A stretch of DNA of 64,000 nucleotides from Spirochaetaceae bacterium UBA5556 (GCA_002425765.1 DIMW01000004.1:62001-126000); one strand, 5' to 3'. Positions 37,145 through 45,628 are shown, counted from the stretch's first letter. The notes: generated from the letters alone by a model not told the origin. Made by a program: numbers and translations.

Positions 37145-37483
37145 TCAGCGCAGGCGTATGCCCATCACAAACAGGCTGAGCGCCAGAGCGATGATGGCAA
37201 CGACAATGAGAGCTAGGAGCATTATGAAGTGCCCTGTCTGAAAGCGCTCTCGTTTTAGAACACCGAAACCTATCATCGAAATTGCATTGAATATACTAAT
37301 ACCGAGCAGGGCCATAGAACAAATCTCGAAGGCCGAACGCCACAGCTCGGAGTTTATAATGAACATAAGTATGGTGATCGTCAGCCAGAGAATGACCACG
37401 ATTATTTCGATAATCTTTCGGAAGAGTTGGAAAGCGCGCAAAAAGCCCGATCCTCCCCCGTCGGTACCGCTTTCGTTTTTCAT
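37145..37483 (-). CDS. Small membrane protein of unknown function
   Basis: 112 residues with three hydrophobic helices (about 24-46, 50-72 and 84-107) after a Gly/Ser-rich polar N-terminus. No motif I recognise. Its ATG is 25 bases from the ATG of the divergent HIT gene and has no visible Shine-Dalgarno, but a TATACT -10-like box lies a dozen bases upstream. Confidence 0.65.
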   Translation of the reverse strand: MKNESGTDGGGSGFLRAFQLFRKIIEIIVVILWLTITILMFIINSELWRSAFEICSMALLGISIFNAISMIGFGVLKRERFQTGHFIMLLALIVVAIIALALSLFVMGIRLR

Positions 37484-37507
37484 GGTGTCAGTATATCATA
37501 ATCCCAT

Positions 37508-38017
37508 ATGGAATATCTGTTCAGCTTCAATAAAATTGCATATCTCACGGGGAAAAGACCAGAAGGTTGCATACCGTGCCTTATCAGGGACGGCTCCGAG
37601 GATGTCGAAAAACTGGTTGTTCACCAAACAGGGCTCTTTATAGTGTCCCTCAATCTGTACCCTTATAATCCGGGGCATCTGATACTGTTTCCCAAACGGC
37701 ACATCACGGATATTCGCGAGTATACCCAAGAAGAAAAGAGTGGCCTTGACGAGCTTCTTCCTCTTTGCCTCGACGCCCTCGACAAATATGGCAAGCCTTC
37801 GGCGTTCAACATCGGCTACAATATGGGCCTTTCGGCCGGAGCGAGCATTGAGCATCTGCATCTGCACATTATCCCCCGCTATCCGAAAGAAATAGGCATC
37901 GCCGAGCTTATCGGCGGATCACGGGTGCTCGTGCAGGACCCCAAAGATACACTTGTCCAACTGAAAGAAATCTTTCGCACCTTAACCGTTACCGAAAAGG
38001 TTGACCTCGGTACCTAA
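37508..38017 (+). CDS. HIT family nucleotide-binding protein
   Basis: 169 residues. The histidine triad IEHLHLHIIPRY is intact, with the first His also preceded by the expected ASIEH. An N-terminal CIPC pair may bind zinc. This subgroup resembles Ap4A phosphorylase-like/FHIT-type hydrolases that act on dinucleoside polyphosphates or AMP-linked compounds. An in-frame stop sits three codons before the ATG and there is no ribosome binding site, so the mRNA may be leaderless. The 3' end overlaps thiN by 36 bases on the other strand. Confidence 0.88.
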   Translation: MEYLFSFNKIAYLTGKRPEGCIPCLIRDGSEDVEKLVVHQTGLFIVSLNLYPYNPGHLILFPKRHITDIREYTQEEKSGLDELLPLCLDALDKYGKPSAFNIGYNMGLSAGASIEHLHLHIIPRYPKEIGIAELIGGSRVLVQDPKDTLVQLKEIFRTLTVTEKVDLGT

Positions 38018-38632
38018 CGGCAGAATAACGATGACTGGCTCTTGGCCGGCATCGATTTCTACTTCCGGAGCGACGCTTTTATTGCTTACCCCAAAATGAC
38101 CGCTGTTCCATTTCAGACCGTCGAGCGGCCACTTGAGTCCAGTGGAATGCATGCCTTTCGCGCCCTTCGAAAGAGGGAAGACCGAAACAACAAGAGATGC
38201 AACCGCGGAGAAGCGCAAGCCATGCCCTGAAGGGAGAAAAAAGGCACTCTCCTGGGCCGTGTGCCATTCCTGAATGGGATTTTTTCGCTCAAACAAAGCC
38301 CTGACGGCGAGCAAATGGTCAAGCCGCCCCGCTCCGCCGCCAGCGAGCGCTATGTCGTATGCCCCATGATTGTGGGCGAGTTCTATCGCGAGTTCGGTAT
38401 CGGTATACTCTTTGTCCTCAGGAAAATGTAGAATTTTATCTTTGGGGATTTGTGCAAGCGACTTTTGTTGAACACTGTCGAAATCTCCAACCACGAAATC
38501 CGGTTCAATCCCCGCCGAAAGACAGGCCTCGAGGCCCGAATCGGCCGCGATGATGAGATCTGCACGTTCTGAGAGCCTGCGGATAACTTCATAAGAGGGA
38601 CAATCGCCGCCAGTCACGACAAGGGCTTGCAT
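37982..38632 (-). CDS. thiN: Thiamine diphosphokinase
   Basis: 216 residues from ATG 38632 with AGGAAG five bases upstream. N-terminal ADSGLEACLSAGIEPDFVVGDFDSV and PEDKEYTDTELAIELA with GGGAGRLDHLLAV are ThiN hallmarks. It makes thiamine diphosphate directly from thiamine and ATP, so imported thiamine can be used at once; a thiBPQ importer is encoded about 9 kb away. Overlaps the HIT gene at its 3' end and abuts the divergent cca gene. Confidence 0.93.
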   Translation of the reverse strand: MQALVVTGGDCPSYEVIRRLSERADLIIAADSGLEACLSAGIEPDFVVGDFDSVQQKSLAQIPKDKILHFPEDKEYTDTELAIELAHNHGAYDIALAGGGAGRLDHLLAVRALFERKNPIQEWHTAQESAFFLPSGHGLRFSAVASLVVSVFPLSKGAKGMHSTGLKWPLDGLKWNSGHFGVSNKSVAPEVEIDAGQEPVIVILPLGTEVNLFGNG

Positions 38633-38656
38633 ATGCACTTCCTCGTAGACAGAACC

Positions 38657-40060
38657 ATGAGCCTAAGATACACTTCCTTCCCAGGAATGAGAATACCTAG
38701 CATCGACTCCGAATTGAGAAAAATTGCGGATACACTCATACAGAGTGGCAAAAAAACCTACCTTGTCGGCGGGGCGGTTCGCGACGCTTTCCTGAAAAGG
38801 CCAGTCACCGATTTTGATATCGCGACCGACGCCACACCCCAGGAGTGCATGCGACTTTTCCCCCGGGCGATTCTGACGGGGATACAGCACGGGACCATTA
38901 CGGTAATTCCCCGTTCGCGCAAATATAAGGTCGAAATAACCACGTTCCGGACCGAAGGCGCTTATACTGACGGTAGGCATCCGGACAGTGTGGCTTTTGT
39001 CGATGATATCGCCCAAGACCTTTCGAGGCGGGATTTTACGATCAATGCCATGGCATTTGACCTGGCGCGCGATACTTTTTTTGATCCCTTTGGGGGAAAG
39101 CGCGACCTTGCTCACAAGACAATCCGCGCCGTCGGCAATCCTTTCGACCGGTTTCATGAGGACGGGCTCAGAACAATCAGGGCGATACGTTTTGCCGCCC
39201 AACTCGGCTTTACCATAGAGCCGGCGACACTCAGCGCGATAGCCGAATGTCGTGAGGGACTCTTCAAGATTTCTGCGGAGCGCATCCGCGACGAATTTTC
39301 CAAAATTCTTGGAGCCCGGAGACCTTCGACGGGATTGCGGCTTCTCATCGATTCTGGGACAATCGAGGCGATTATCCCAGAATTGTTGGCCTGTAAGGGA
39401 GTGCCCCAACCCAATCACGGGCGCCAGGATGTTCTCGAACACCTTCTCGCGACTCTAGATGCGGTGATTCCGGATAATCTGTCAGGGGAAGAGCTCCTTA
39501 TATTGAGACTCGCGGCACTTTTCCACGATATTGGCAAACCGGTGTGCTATAAAAATGACAATAATTCCATCTCTTTTTATAAACATGAAATAGAATCAGA
39601 AAAAATTACGGAGAAGACACTTCGGAAGTTGAAATACCCCAATGATATTGTTGAAAAAGTCTGCCATTTGGTCCGCCACCACATGTTCAATTATGAACCT
39701 GGATGGACGGATGCGGCGGTCCGCAGGTTCATCGCACGCGTAGGGCTTCAATCTGTCAGGGATTTATTTACACTGCGCCTGGCCGATACTATTGCCACGG
39801 CGGGCAAGCCATATTCCTGGCCCAACCTGTCCGAGTTTCAATCCAGGATTGATCATGTTGTCGAAGCAAAACAGGCCCTTACCCTAAAGGACCTAGCGGT
39901 GAGTGGCGACGATCTTGCTGCCTTGGGTATTCCGCGCACCAGAGAGATGGGAGCCCTGCTGTCAGAGCTCCTGGACGCGGCGCTTGAGGATCCCAACCTC
40001 AACACAAAAGAGGCGATGCTCGAAATAGCCAAAGCGAAATATTTCAGTCTGAAACACTAA
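38657..40060 (+). CDS. cca: CCA-adding tRNA nucleotidyltransferase with HD domain
   Basis: 467 residues from ATG 38657; ATG 38687 (MRIPSIDSEL) is an equally possible start and neither has a strong ribosome site. The head has VGGAVRDAFLKRPVTDFDIATDATP with the catalytic DxD, the central region RRDFTINAMAFDL, ERIRDEFSKIL, and an HD domain HDIGKP for phosphohydrolase activity. It adds or repairs the CCA end, essential here since none of the five tRNA genes in the window encodes CCA. The 3' end overlaps rnc by 17 bases. Confidence 0.93.
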   Translation: MSLRYTSFPGMRIPSIDSELRKIADTLIQSGKKTYLVGGAVRDAFLKRPVTDFDIATDATPQECMRLFPRAILTGIQHGTITVIPRSRKYKVEITTFRTEGAYTDGRHPDSVAFVDDIAQDLSRRDFTINAMAFDLARDTFFDPFGGKRDLAHKTIRAVGNPFDRFHEDGLRTIRAIRFAAQLGFTIEPATLSAIAECREGLFKISAERIRDEFSKILGARRPSTGLRLLIDSGTIEAIIPELLACKGVPQPNHGRQDVLEHLLATLDAVIPDNLSGEELLILRLAALFHDIGKPVCYKNDNNSISFYKHEIESEKITEKTLRKLKYPNDIVEKVCHLVRHHMFNYEPGWTDAAVRRFIARVGLQSVRDLFTLRLADTIATAGKPYSWPNLSEFQSRIDHVVEAKQALTLKDLAVSGDDLAALGIPRTREMGALLSELLDAALEDPNLNTKEAMLEIAKAKYFSLKH

Positions 40061-40859
40061 AATCTGTGCCGATTGCTCCGGTGATGACATCGAAAATCCT
40101 CTCAGCTTCTCCGCCTCGAGTGTGCAGGGACTCGAAAGCCTGCTGTGCCGCCCGTTGCTCAGCCTCTTTTTTGGTATGCCCTTCACAGGGGCCGAAGATC
40201 TCTCCACCGAGGACGCATGAAATATAAAAATGTCGGGCATGTTCGGGACCTCCGGTTTTTACGATCTCGTATTGCGGAAGCCCCATGCCCTGTTTCTGTG
40301 CATATTCCTGAACTATGGACTTAAAGTCTTTTCCTGAAGTAGAAGCCAAGGCCTCGATTGCATCCGCAAAGAGCCTCAGCACGAAGGCCTTTACAGCCTC
40401 GAACCCGCTATCCAGATAATAGGCCCCAAGAAGCGCCTCAGTAGCGTCTGCCAAAATGGCGGGTTTCTCTCGTCCACCACTCATCTCTTCCCCTTTTCCA
40501 AGCAACAGATAGTCCGCGAGCGAGAGTTTTGAGGAAACAGAGCTTAGAGAGGATTCGGAGACCAGCACGCTCTTCATACGTGCGAGTTCACCTTCATGTT
40601 TGTCGGGAAATTGTTCGTATAAAATGTGTGAGATACAAAGCCCAAGAACACTGTCGCCGAGAAATTCAAGGAGCTCGTTATCGTTTCGAATCGCACGAAT
40701 TTCGTTCACATAAGAACTATGAGTAAATGCAGTGTCAAGTAGAGCAATGTTGTGGAAGGAAATGTGAGCTGATTGCTGAAATTGCTGTAATGAGGTATGG
40801 CGTGAAGCTGTACCGTTCGGTCCGCTTAATTGCGACAGGCTGGAATTAGAGTGCTTCAC
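40044..40859 (-). CDS. rnc: Ribonuclease III
   Basis: 271 residues. The signature ELLEFLGDSVLGLCIS and the second acidic site ADATEALLGAYYLD form the catalytic centre; a double-stranded RNA-binding domain follows (SIVQEYAQKQGMGLPQYEIV to KKEAEQRAAQQAFESL). Processes rRNA precursors and structured mRNAs. GTG start, 11 bases after acpP. An N-terminal extension of some 30 polar residues precedes the core. Confidence 0.95.
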   Translation of the reverse strand: MKHSNSSLSQLSGPNGTASRHTSLQQFQQSAHISFHNIALLDTAFTHSSYVNEIRAIRNDNELLEFLGDSVLGLCISHILYEQFPDKHEGELARMKSVLVSESSLSSVSSKLSLADYLLLGKGEEMSGGREKPAILADATEALLGAYYLDSGFEAVKAFVLRLFADAIEALASTSGKDFKSIVQEYAQKQGMGLPQYEIVKTGGPEHARHFYISCVLGGEIFGPCEGHTKKEAEQRAAQQAFESLHTRGGEAERIFDVITGAIGTDFSVSD

Positions 40860-40870
40860 GCCCTCTACCG

Positions 40871-41107
40871 TTATTTTACCTGAGTCTTGATGAACTCGTA
40901 GGCATCTTTTACGGTTTCAAATTCGTTCGCCTTCTCATCGGGGATTTGAATACCAAGCTCTTCCTCAATGCCATATACGAGCTCATAGGTGTCAAGAGAA
41001 TCCGCGCCAAGGTCCTGTCGGAAACTTGCATCCATGGTGATTTTGCTTTCATCTACTTCGAGCTTCTCAGCGATAATTTTCTTGATTTTCTCAAAAAGTT
41101 CGTCCAT
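40871..41107 (-). CDS. acpP: Acyl carrier protein
   Basis: 78 residues. The phosphopantetheine attachment Ser lies in DLGADSLDTYEL. Carries growing acyl chains in fatty acid synthesis. Sits between rpmF (12 bases upstream) and rnc, the usual place without the intervening fab genes. Confidence 0.97.
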   Translation of the reverse strand: MDELFEKIKKIIAEKLEVDESKITMDASFRQDLGADSLDTYELVYGIEEELGIQIPDEKANEFETVKDAYEFIKTQVK

Positions 41108-41119
41108 TGTGGAGACTCC

Positions 41120-41305
41120 TTATTTGGATTCAGGGGTAATAACCTGACGACCCCTGTAAAAACCGCATTTTGGGCAAACCCTGTGCAGCATGACCGGATT
41201 GCCGCAGTTGCTGCAATGCACGATAGTAGGGGCGTCCAGCTTCATGTTGATTGAGCGGCGCCTTCTCGTCCTTGCTTTGGACGTCCTGAATTTAGGTACA
41301 GCCAT
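41120..41305 (-). CDS. rpmF: 50S ribosomal protein L32
   Basis: 61 residues. Begins MAVPKFRTSKARTRRRRS and holds a zinc-ribbon CSNCG and CPKCGFYRG. Start of an rpmF-acpP-rnc operon with a near-consensus promoter 50-75 bases upstream. Confidence 0.96.
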   Translation of the reverse strand: MAVPKFRTSKARTRRRRSINMKLDAPTIVHCSNCGNPVMLHRVCPKCGFYRGRQVITPESK

Positions 41306-41355
41306 GGTAGAACCTCATCATTCTTTCGGTATCGGCATGACAGTCGCATGCCCAA

Positions 41356-41382
41356 ATTATACAAAAATCGAGAAAATGTCAA
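41356..41382 (-). promoter_or_regulatory. Promoter of rpmF-acpP-rnc
   Basis: On the minus strand perfect TTGACA (41382-41377) and perfect TATAAT (41361-41356), but only 15 bases between them instead of 17. Confidence 0.7.
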
Positions 41383-41426
41383 GACAGACTTCCTCGCAGT
41401 CGATAACCATATATCATTCTTGCATT

Positions 41427-41924
41427 TTATGAAAGGGGTTGCCCTCTCTCCTTCAAAATCCTCCGAAGCACTTTTGACACGGCCTTTGGCACAATATCAT
41501 CGGGAAGCTTTTTATACGCCACAAGGTCCCGCACCAGGCTTGAGCTGATATCGACATGCTTCGCGTCGTAGAGGAAGAAGACAGTCTTGATTTCGGGGGC
41601 AAGCCGCCGATTCATGTAGGCCATCGTCGACTCATACGGCAATTCCGACGCGTTGCGCAGGCCCCGCACAAGTACCGCACAGTGCCGCTCTCGCGCGAAG
41701 TCGGTGACAAGGCCTTCCCATGTGCAGACCTGCATGCGCTCGCCGAATGCATTCATCGCGTTGAGCATCTCAATGCGCTCATCTATGCTGAAGAGCCCTT
41801 CTTTTTCCGGGTTGTGGGCGACGACGACATAGAGCGTTTCGAAGATGCTGAGCGCGCTTTCGATGACATCGAGGTGGCCAGTCGTCGGCGGGTCGAAGCT
41901 CCCGGCAAATACTGCGTTTGGCAT
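41427..41924 (-). CDS. coaD: Phosphopantetheine adenylyltransferase
   Basis: 165 residues from ATG 41924. The nucleotidyltransferase motif AVFAGSFDPPTTGHLDVIESAL and the C-terminal ISSSLVRDLVAY are diagnostic. It makes dephospho-CoA from 4'-phosphopantetheine and ATP. The open frame extends 30 codons upstream, without family support. Confidence 0.95.
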   Translation of the reverse strand: MPNAVFAGSFDPPTTGHLDVIESALSIFETLYVVVAHNPEKEGLFSIDERIEMLNAMNAFGERMQVCTWEGLVTDFARERHCAVLVRGLRNASELPYESTMAYMNRRLAPEIKTVFFLYDAKHVDISSSLVRDLVAYKKLPDDIVPKAVSKVLRRILKERGQPLS

Positions 41925-42172
41925 GTGATTTACTGTAATGTAGGTTTCCAAAACGGTCAACAGAAATTCTAATTGAGGCAAGATCGACGACTGTCGATGT
42001 ACCGTTTTCCGCATCGCCCATCGCCTTTGACCTTATATATACGCCTTGGTGATTGGTTTGCCTGGTTACTGTTCAAGGCGCCCGAGGCTTAAAGAAAAGA
42101 AAATTGTGTAATAAATTGATACCCTTATCATTTATAATATTGGTAGAATATGAATAATGGAGGAGGGATGTC

Positions 42173-42583
42173 TTGAGTATATCAAATTATATCAACGCAG
42201 AATATATAGGGGACCTAGAAGATGCATCCAATGTTGTACGGTATCGTGAACACCCCGCTTTCGACGCTGTCCCGTTTGTCGGTTCTATAAAGAAACACCC
42301 CTATGATCAAGAAAAATGCCTTGTCCTCTTGCTCCATAAGCAGAATCGCATGCCCTGGTTCAAGGAAGGTGAGTTGATAGAGCTTAAAACCCGCGATGTA
42401 CAGGGACTGGATGAGCTCCCCTCCTCAATCGATCTTGCGGGCACGACAATCAATGTGTTCCGCATTTGGGTTCGCCGCAGGGCAATCGCGGTACGTTTTG
42501 AGCCTTTTGAAGTCACCGATGAAGAATTTAGGCCGTTTGATGCCAATAGTATCAGCAGGGTATTATCCCAACAATCAGAATAA
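42173..42583 (+). CDS. Conserved-looking orphan, 136 residues
   Basis: Starts at a TTG (MSISNYINAEY) preceded by GGAGGAGGG, a strong ribosome site. Soluble, no signal peptide, beta/alpha mix, with a run of charged residues and a C-terminal VRRRAIAVRFEPFEVTDEEFRPFD. I do not recognise the family. It ends 4 bases before the radical SAM gene, so the two are co-transcribed. Confidence 0.7.
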   Translation: MSISNYINAEYIGDLEDASNVVRYREHPAFDAVPFVGSIKKHPYDQEKCLVLLLHKQNRMPWFKEGELIELKTRDVQGLDELPSSIDLAGTTINVFRIWVRRRAIAVRFEPFEVTDEEFRPFDANSISRVLSQQSE

Positions 42584-42587
42584 ACCT

Positions 42588-43442
42588 ATGGAAACAAGGA
42601 ATAGTGCGCGCTATTGGCGCCTTTTGGAAAACCAAAGAATCCAATGCTTGCTCTGTTCGCACGCATGTGTCTTATCGGATGGAGAAAAAGGCCACTGCAA
42701 CGCGCGGCAGAACTGCGGGGGCGGTATGGCTCTGCCCTTGTATGCCTGGATTTCCTCCATCGCGATCGACCCTGTGGAAAAGAAGCCGCTCAGGCGTTTT
42801 ATGCCGAACACCTGGACGTATTCCGTGGGTTTTTGGCACTGCACGATGGACTGTCCCTTCTGCCAGAACTGGGAGATCGCGCATCCTTTCCATGTTGAAA
42901 GAGATATCATCGCCCCGCAAAAACTCATTGAGGGCGCCTTGGCGTCAGGCTGTCCCTCTATCAGTTTTACGTATTCGGAACCCACGCTGCACATTGAATA
43001 CGTGGTCGAGGCGATGCAGATTGCGCATCACTATGGGCTTAAAACAATTTTGGTGACAAACGGGAATATTCTGGCAGAGCCTGCCCATGAGATTCTCCTC
43101 AACACAGACGCCACCAATGTCGATTTGAAAACAGCCGACGCAACCATATATCGAAGCATTCTTGGTGGAGAAGTTAAGGTTGTTCAAAAATTCATACAGA
43201 TCGCCGCTGGGGTCTGTCATACTGAAGTCACATCGCTTGCCGTTCCTGGCGTGCTGGATTCTCCAGGACAAATCGAAGAAATTTCCAAATTCCTTGCCTC
43301 TGTCTCTCCCGAAATACCCCTTCATATCACTCGATATCACCCCGCATGGAAGTTCTCCGAGCTCCCCTTGCCCCTGGAGATACTCCATACGATGGGCGAT
43401 ACCGCAAGGCGGTATTTAAAGTACGTCTATTCATATTACTGA
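42588..43442 (+). CDS. amrS: AmmeMemoRadiSam-system radical SAM enzyme
   Basis: 284 residues from ATG 42588, four bases after the orphan gene. The cluster-binding motif CTMDCPFCQNWEI and the N-terminal Cys-rich CLLCSHACVLSDGEKGHCNAR are those of the RadiSam member of the AMMECR1/Memo/RadiSam set, related to pyruvate formate-lyase activating enzymes. Substrate unknown. The Memo and AMMECR1 partners are not in the window. A little shorter than the usual 330 or so residues. Confidence 0.8.
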   Translation: METRNSARYWRLLENQRIQCLLCSHACVLSDGEKGHCNARQNCGGGMALPLYAWISSIAIDPVEKKPLRRFMPNTWTYSVGFWHCTMDCPFCQNWEIAHPFHVERDIIAPQKLIEGALASGCPSISFTYSEPTLHIEYVVEAMQIAHHYGLKTILVTNGNILAEPAHEILLNTDATNVDLKTADATIYRSILGGEVKVVQKFIQIAAGVCHTEVTSLAVPGVLDSPGQIEEISKFLASVSPEIPLHITRYHPAWKFSELPLPLEILHTMGDTARRYLKYVYSYY

Positions 43443-43452
43443 AGATTACCTC

Positions 43453-43481
43453 TTGACAGATATTACATATTTCGGCATTGT
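43453..43481 (+). promoter_or_regulatory. Promoter of the tRNA-His/Arg/Lys cluster
   Basis: TTGACA at 43453-43458, 17 bases, then CATTGT at 43476-43481. The transcript would begin about ten bases before tRNA-His. Confidence 0.5.
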
Positions 43482-43499
43482 TACCATCACCGATTGCAC

Positions 43500-43573
43500 G
43501 GTGGGTGTAGCTCAGGTGGTAGAGTGCCAGACTGTGGATCTGGTTGTCGTGGGTTCGATCCCCATCACCCACC
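43500..43573 (+). tRNA. tRNA-His (anticodon GTG)
   Basis: Full cloverleaf: acceptor GTGGGTG/CACCCAC, anticodon loop CTGTGGA, T loop GTTCGATCC. The extra G at 43500 facing C at 43573 is the tRNA-His G-1:C73 pair. No encoded CCA. Confidence 0.97.
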
Positions 43574-43616
43574 CGAGCCCGACACCGTTTTCCGGTTTCG
43601 GGACGAAAGCCTGAAG

Positions 43617-43690
43617 GCGTTCGTAGCTCAGCTGGATAGAGCGACGGACTTCGAATCCGTAGGCCGCAGGTTCGAGTCCTGCCGGACGCA
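43617..43690 (+). tRNA. tRNA-Arg (anticodon TCG)
   Basis: Acceptor GCGTTCG pairs with CGGACGC (one G-U), anticodon stem ACGGA/TCCGT with loop CTTCGAA. Discriminator A, no encoded CCA. Reads CGA-family Arg codons. Confidence 0.96.
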
Positions 43691-43702
43691 TGTTTTTTAA
43701 TT

Positions 43703-43775
43703 GGGCCGCTAGCTCAGCTGGTAGAGCAGCAGACTCTTAATCTGCGGGTCGAAGGTTCGAAACCTTCGCGGCTCA
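43703..43775 (+). tRNA. tRNA-Lys (anticodon CTT)
   Basis: Acceptor GGGCCGC/GCGGCTC, anticodon stem GCAGA/TCTGC with loop CTCTTAA. Discriminator A, no encoded CCA. Confidence 0.97.
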
Positions 43776-43808
43776 TTTAGTGTTAAGGCTTGAAAATGCT
43801 TGTAGGCC

Positions 43809-43837
43809 TTGACGAAAAGGCGCCGTTCCGCTACCAT
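43809..43837 (+). promoter_or_regulatory. Promoter of tRNA-Leu
   Basis: TTGACG at 43809-43814, 17 bases, then TACCAT at 43832-43837, ending 17 bases before the tRNA. Suggests the Leu and Gly tRNAs have a promoter separate from the first three. Confidence 0.55.
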
Positions 43838-43854
43838 GCGCCTCGCCAAGAATT

Positions 43855-43935
43855 GCGAGAGTGGTGGAACGGCAGACACGCCAGACTTAGGATCTGGTGC
43901 CTTTCGGCGTAAGGGTTCAAGTCCCTTCTCTCGCA
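43855..43935 (+). tRNA. tRNA-Leu (anticodon TAG)
   Basis: Acceptor GCGAGAG/CTCTCGC, anticodon stem CCAGA/TCTGG with loop CTTAGGA, and a long variable arm (GTGCCTTTCGGCGT) as in class II tRNAs. No encoded CCA. Confidence 0.97.
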
Positions 43936-44017
43936 GGGTACCTTCATCATTTATTTGTTGAAGGAACAGCCAGCGCGGAAGGAACAGCGGTGGCCTGAAA
44001 AAATGGTCTCCACGAAC

Positions 44018-44089
44018 GCGGGAATAGCTCAGTGGTAGAGCGCCACCTTGCCAAGGTGGATGTCGCGGGTCCGACTCCCGTTTCCCGCT
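44018..44089 (+). tRNA. tRNA-Gly (anticodon GCC)
   Basis: Acceptor GCGGGAA/TTCCCGC, anticodon stem CCACC/GGTGG with loop TTGCCAA, discriminator T. No encoded CCA. A terminator follows ten bases later. Confidence 0.97.
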
Positions 44090-44098
44090 CTTACAACA

Positions 44099-44136
44099 GG
44101 CGATTCGGAAAGCTGGCCGAATCGCCTCTTTTTTTG
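44099..44136 (+). terminator. Rho-independent terminator after tRNA-Gly
   Basis: GGCGATTCGG (44099-44108), eight-base loop, CCGAATCGCC (44117-44126), then TCTTTTTTT. Separates the tRNA transcript from tig. Confidence 0.93.
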
Positions 44137-44201
44137 TGCGACGGTACCGCGGTATTGCGGACCTTCATCCACTATTCTTGTGAGTAAAGGCAGAGGATCC
44201 C

Positions 44202-45557
44202 ATGGAAATTACAGAAAAAAAAATCGAGGAACTTGAGCTTTCCAGAGTGCGCATGACGCTCACCGTGCCGGCCCGTGATGTGCGCGCAGAATATGATGCG
44301 ATGATGAACGAATATGCGAGAGAGGCTCGCATCGACGGCTTCAGAAGAGGGCATGTCCCCGTCTCGGTCCTCGAACGGAAATTCGGCTCTTCCCTGAAGA
44401 CCGAGGCGATGGGGCGCGTCATTGAAAAGGCCGTGGAAGCCGGGCTCAAGGATGTCGCGCGACAACCCCTCTCCTATGAGCCGCCCGCTCTCGATGGAGA
44501 GCCTACTTTCGAGCTTGATTCTGACTTTATTTTCAGTGTCATTTATGACGCATATCCCTCGTTCGACCTTCCATCTCTCGATGGAATCGCAATCGAAGTG
44601 CCCAGTATCGTGATTACAGACGAGGATGTCGCGCGTGAGCTCGAGGATATCCGTCAGCGCAACGCCATAGTGGTGGAAAAGGACGGGCCCGCCCAGACAG
44701 GCGACATTGTCACCGTCAACTTCGCCGAAATCGCGGAGGACGGGAGCGAAGTATCTGGCACCGCGCGTCAGGACTTCTCTTTCGATCTCGGCAAGAATCT
44801 GAATGTCTACAAGTTCGACGATGAGATCGTCGGGCTTAAGGCAGATGATGAAAAAACATTTACCAAGACTTTCCCCACAGACTTTGAATATCCTGAATAC
44901 GCCTCAAAGACCGTCACCATCAAGGTCAAAGTCACTAAGGTCAAGCGACAGGACTTGCCGGACCTCGACGACGAGCTCGCTCAGGATGTTTCGGAGAAGT
45001 ACAAAACACTGGAAGATCTCAAGGCTGCAGTGCGTTCGCAGCTCACGGAGTCTTTCGAGGCAAAGCTCCGCAGAACGAAGGAGAACGCCATCACCGATGC
45101 GTTGCTCAGGAGAACTAAAGTCTCTATCCCCCAGTCGATGCTCGCCGCCGAGCTCGCAATGCGCTGGGATTCACTAAAGCGGCAGATGGGCGTCGATAAT
45201 GATGAACGCCTTGATATGCTTCTCTCGATTTCGGGAAAAACGAGAGAGCAGCTCCTTCAGGAATGGAAGCCTCTCGCCGAAAAAGCGCTTGCAAGCAGAA
45301 TACTCCTCGATAAACTGATCGAGGCCGGAACCTACACGACGACGGATGAAGAAGTCGACGCCGAAATTGCCAAAGAAGCCGCCCATACCACAATGAGCTC
45401 TGCCGAGATCAAGGCCGAGTATGAAAAGCATGGCACAATCGAATACATCAAAGACGACATCAGGGCCCGTAAATTCTTCGATGCGCTGCTCTCCTCCGTA
45501 GTCATAAAAGAGGCTGCACCTGTTTCCTTTTTGGACTTTATGAAGGAAAATGATTAA
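44202..45557 (+). CDS. tig: Trigger factor
   Basis: 451 residues. Ribosome-docking motif GFRRGHVPVSVLERKFG in the N-terminal domain, a PPIase domain with GDIVTVNFAEIAEDG-like core (about 160-240), and a helical C-terminal arm domain. The first chaperone met by nascent chains at the ribosome exit. AGAGGA precedes the ATG. Head of the tig-clpP-clpX operon. Confidence 0.96.
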   Translation: MEITEKKIEELELSRVRMTLTVPARDVRAEYDAMMNEYAREARIDGFRRGHVPVSVLERKFGSSLKTEAMGRVIEKAVEAGLKDVARQPLSYEPPALDGEPTFELDSDFIFSVIYDAYPSFDLPSLDGIAIEVPSIVITDEDVARELEDIRQRNAIVVEKDGPAQTGDIVTVNFAEIAEDGSEVSGTARQDFSFDLGKNLNVYKFDDEIVGLKADDEKTFTKTFPTDFEYPEYASKTVTIKVKVTKVKRQDLPDLDDELAQDVSEKYKTLEDLKAAVRSQLTESFEAKLRRTKENAITDALLRRTKVSIPQSMLAAELAMRWDSLKRQMGVDNDERLDMLLSISGKTREQLLQEWKPLAEKALASRILLDKLIEAGTYTTTDEEVDAEIAKEAAHTTMSSAEIKAEYEKHGTIEYIKDDIRARKFFDALLSSVVIKEAAPVSFLDFMKEND

Positions 45558-45628
45558 ATTGAAAGGTGCAGCCGGCAAGGTTTTCACATCTGGCCGCTGT
45601 TCATGTTTATGCGATGAAGGAACCAGCC

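Noticed and set aside
43960..43988. 11-base direct repeat (gaaggaacagc) next to tRNA-Leu, considered as an attachment site
   Set aside because: The copies are only 18 bases apart, do not match the tRNA 3' end and no integrase or foreign genes are near.
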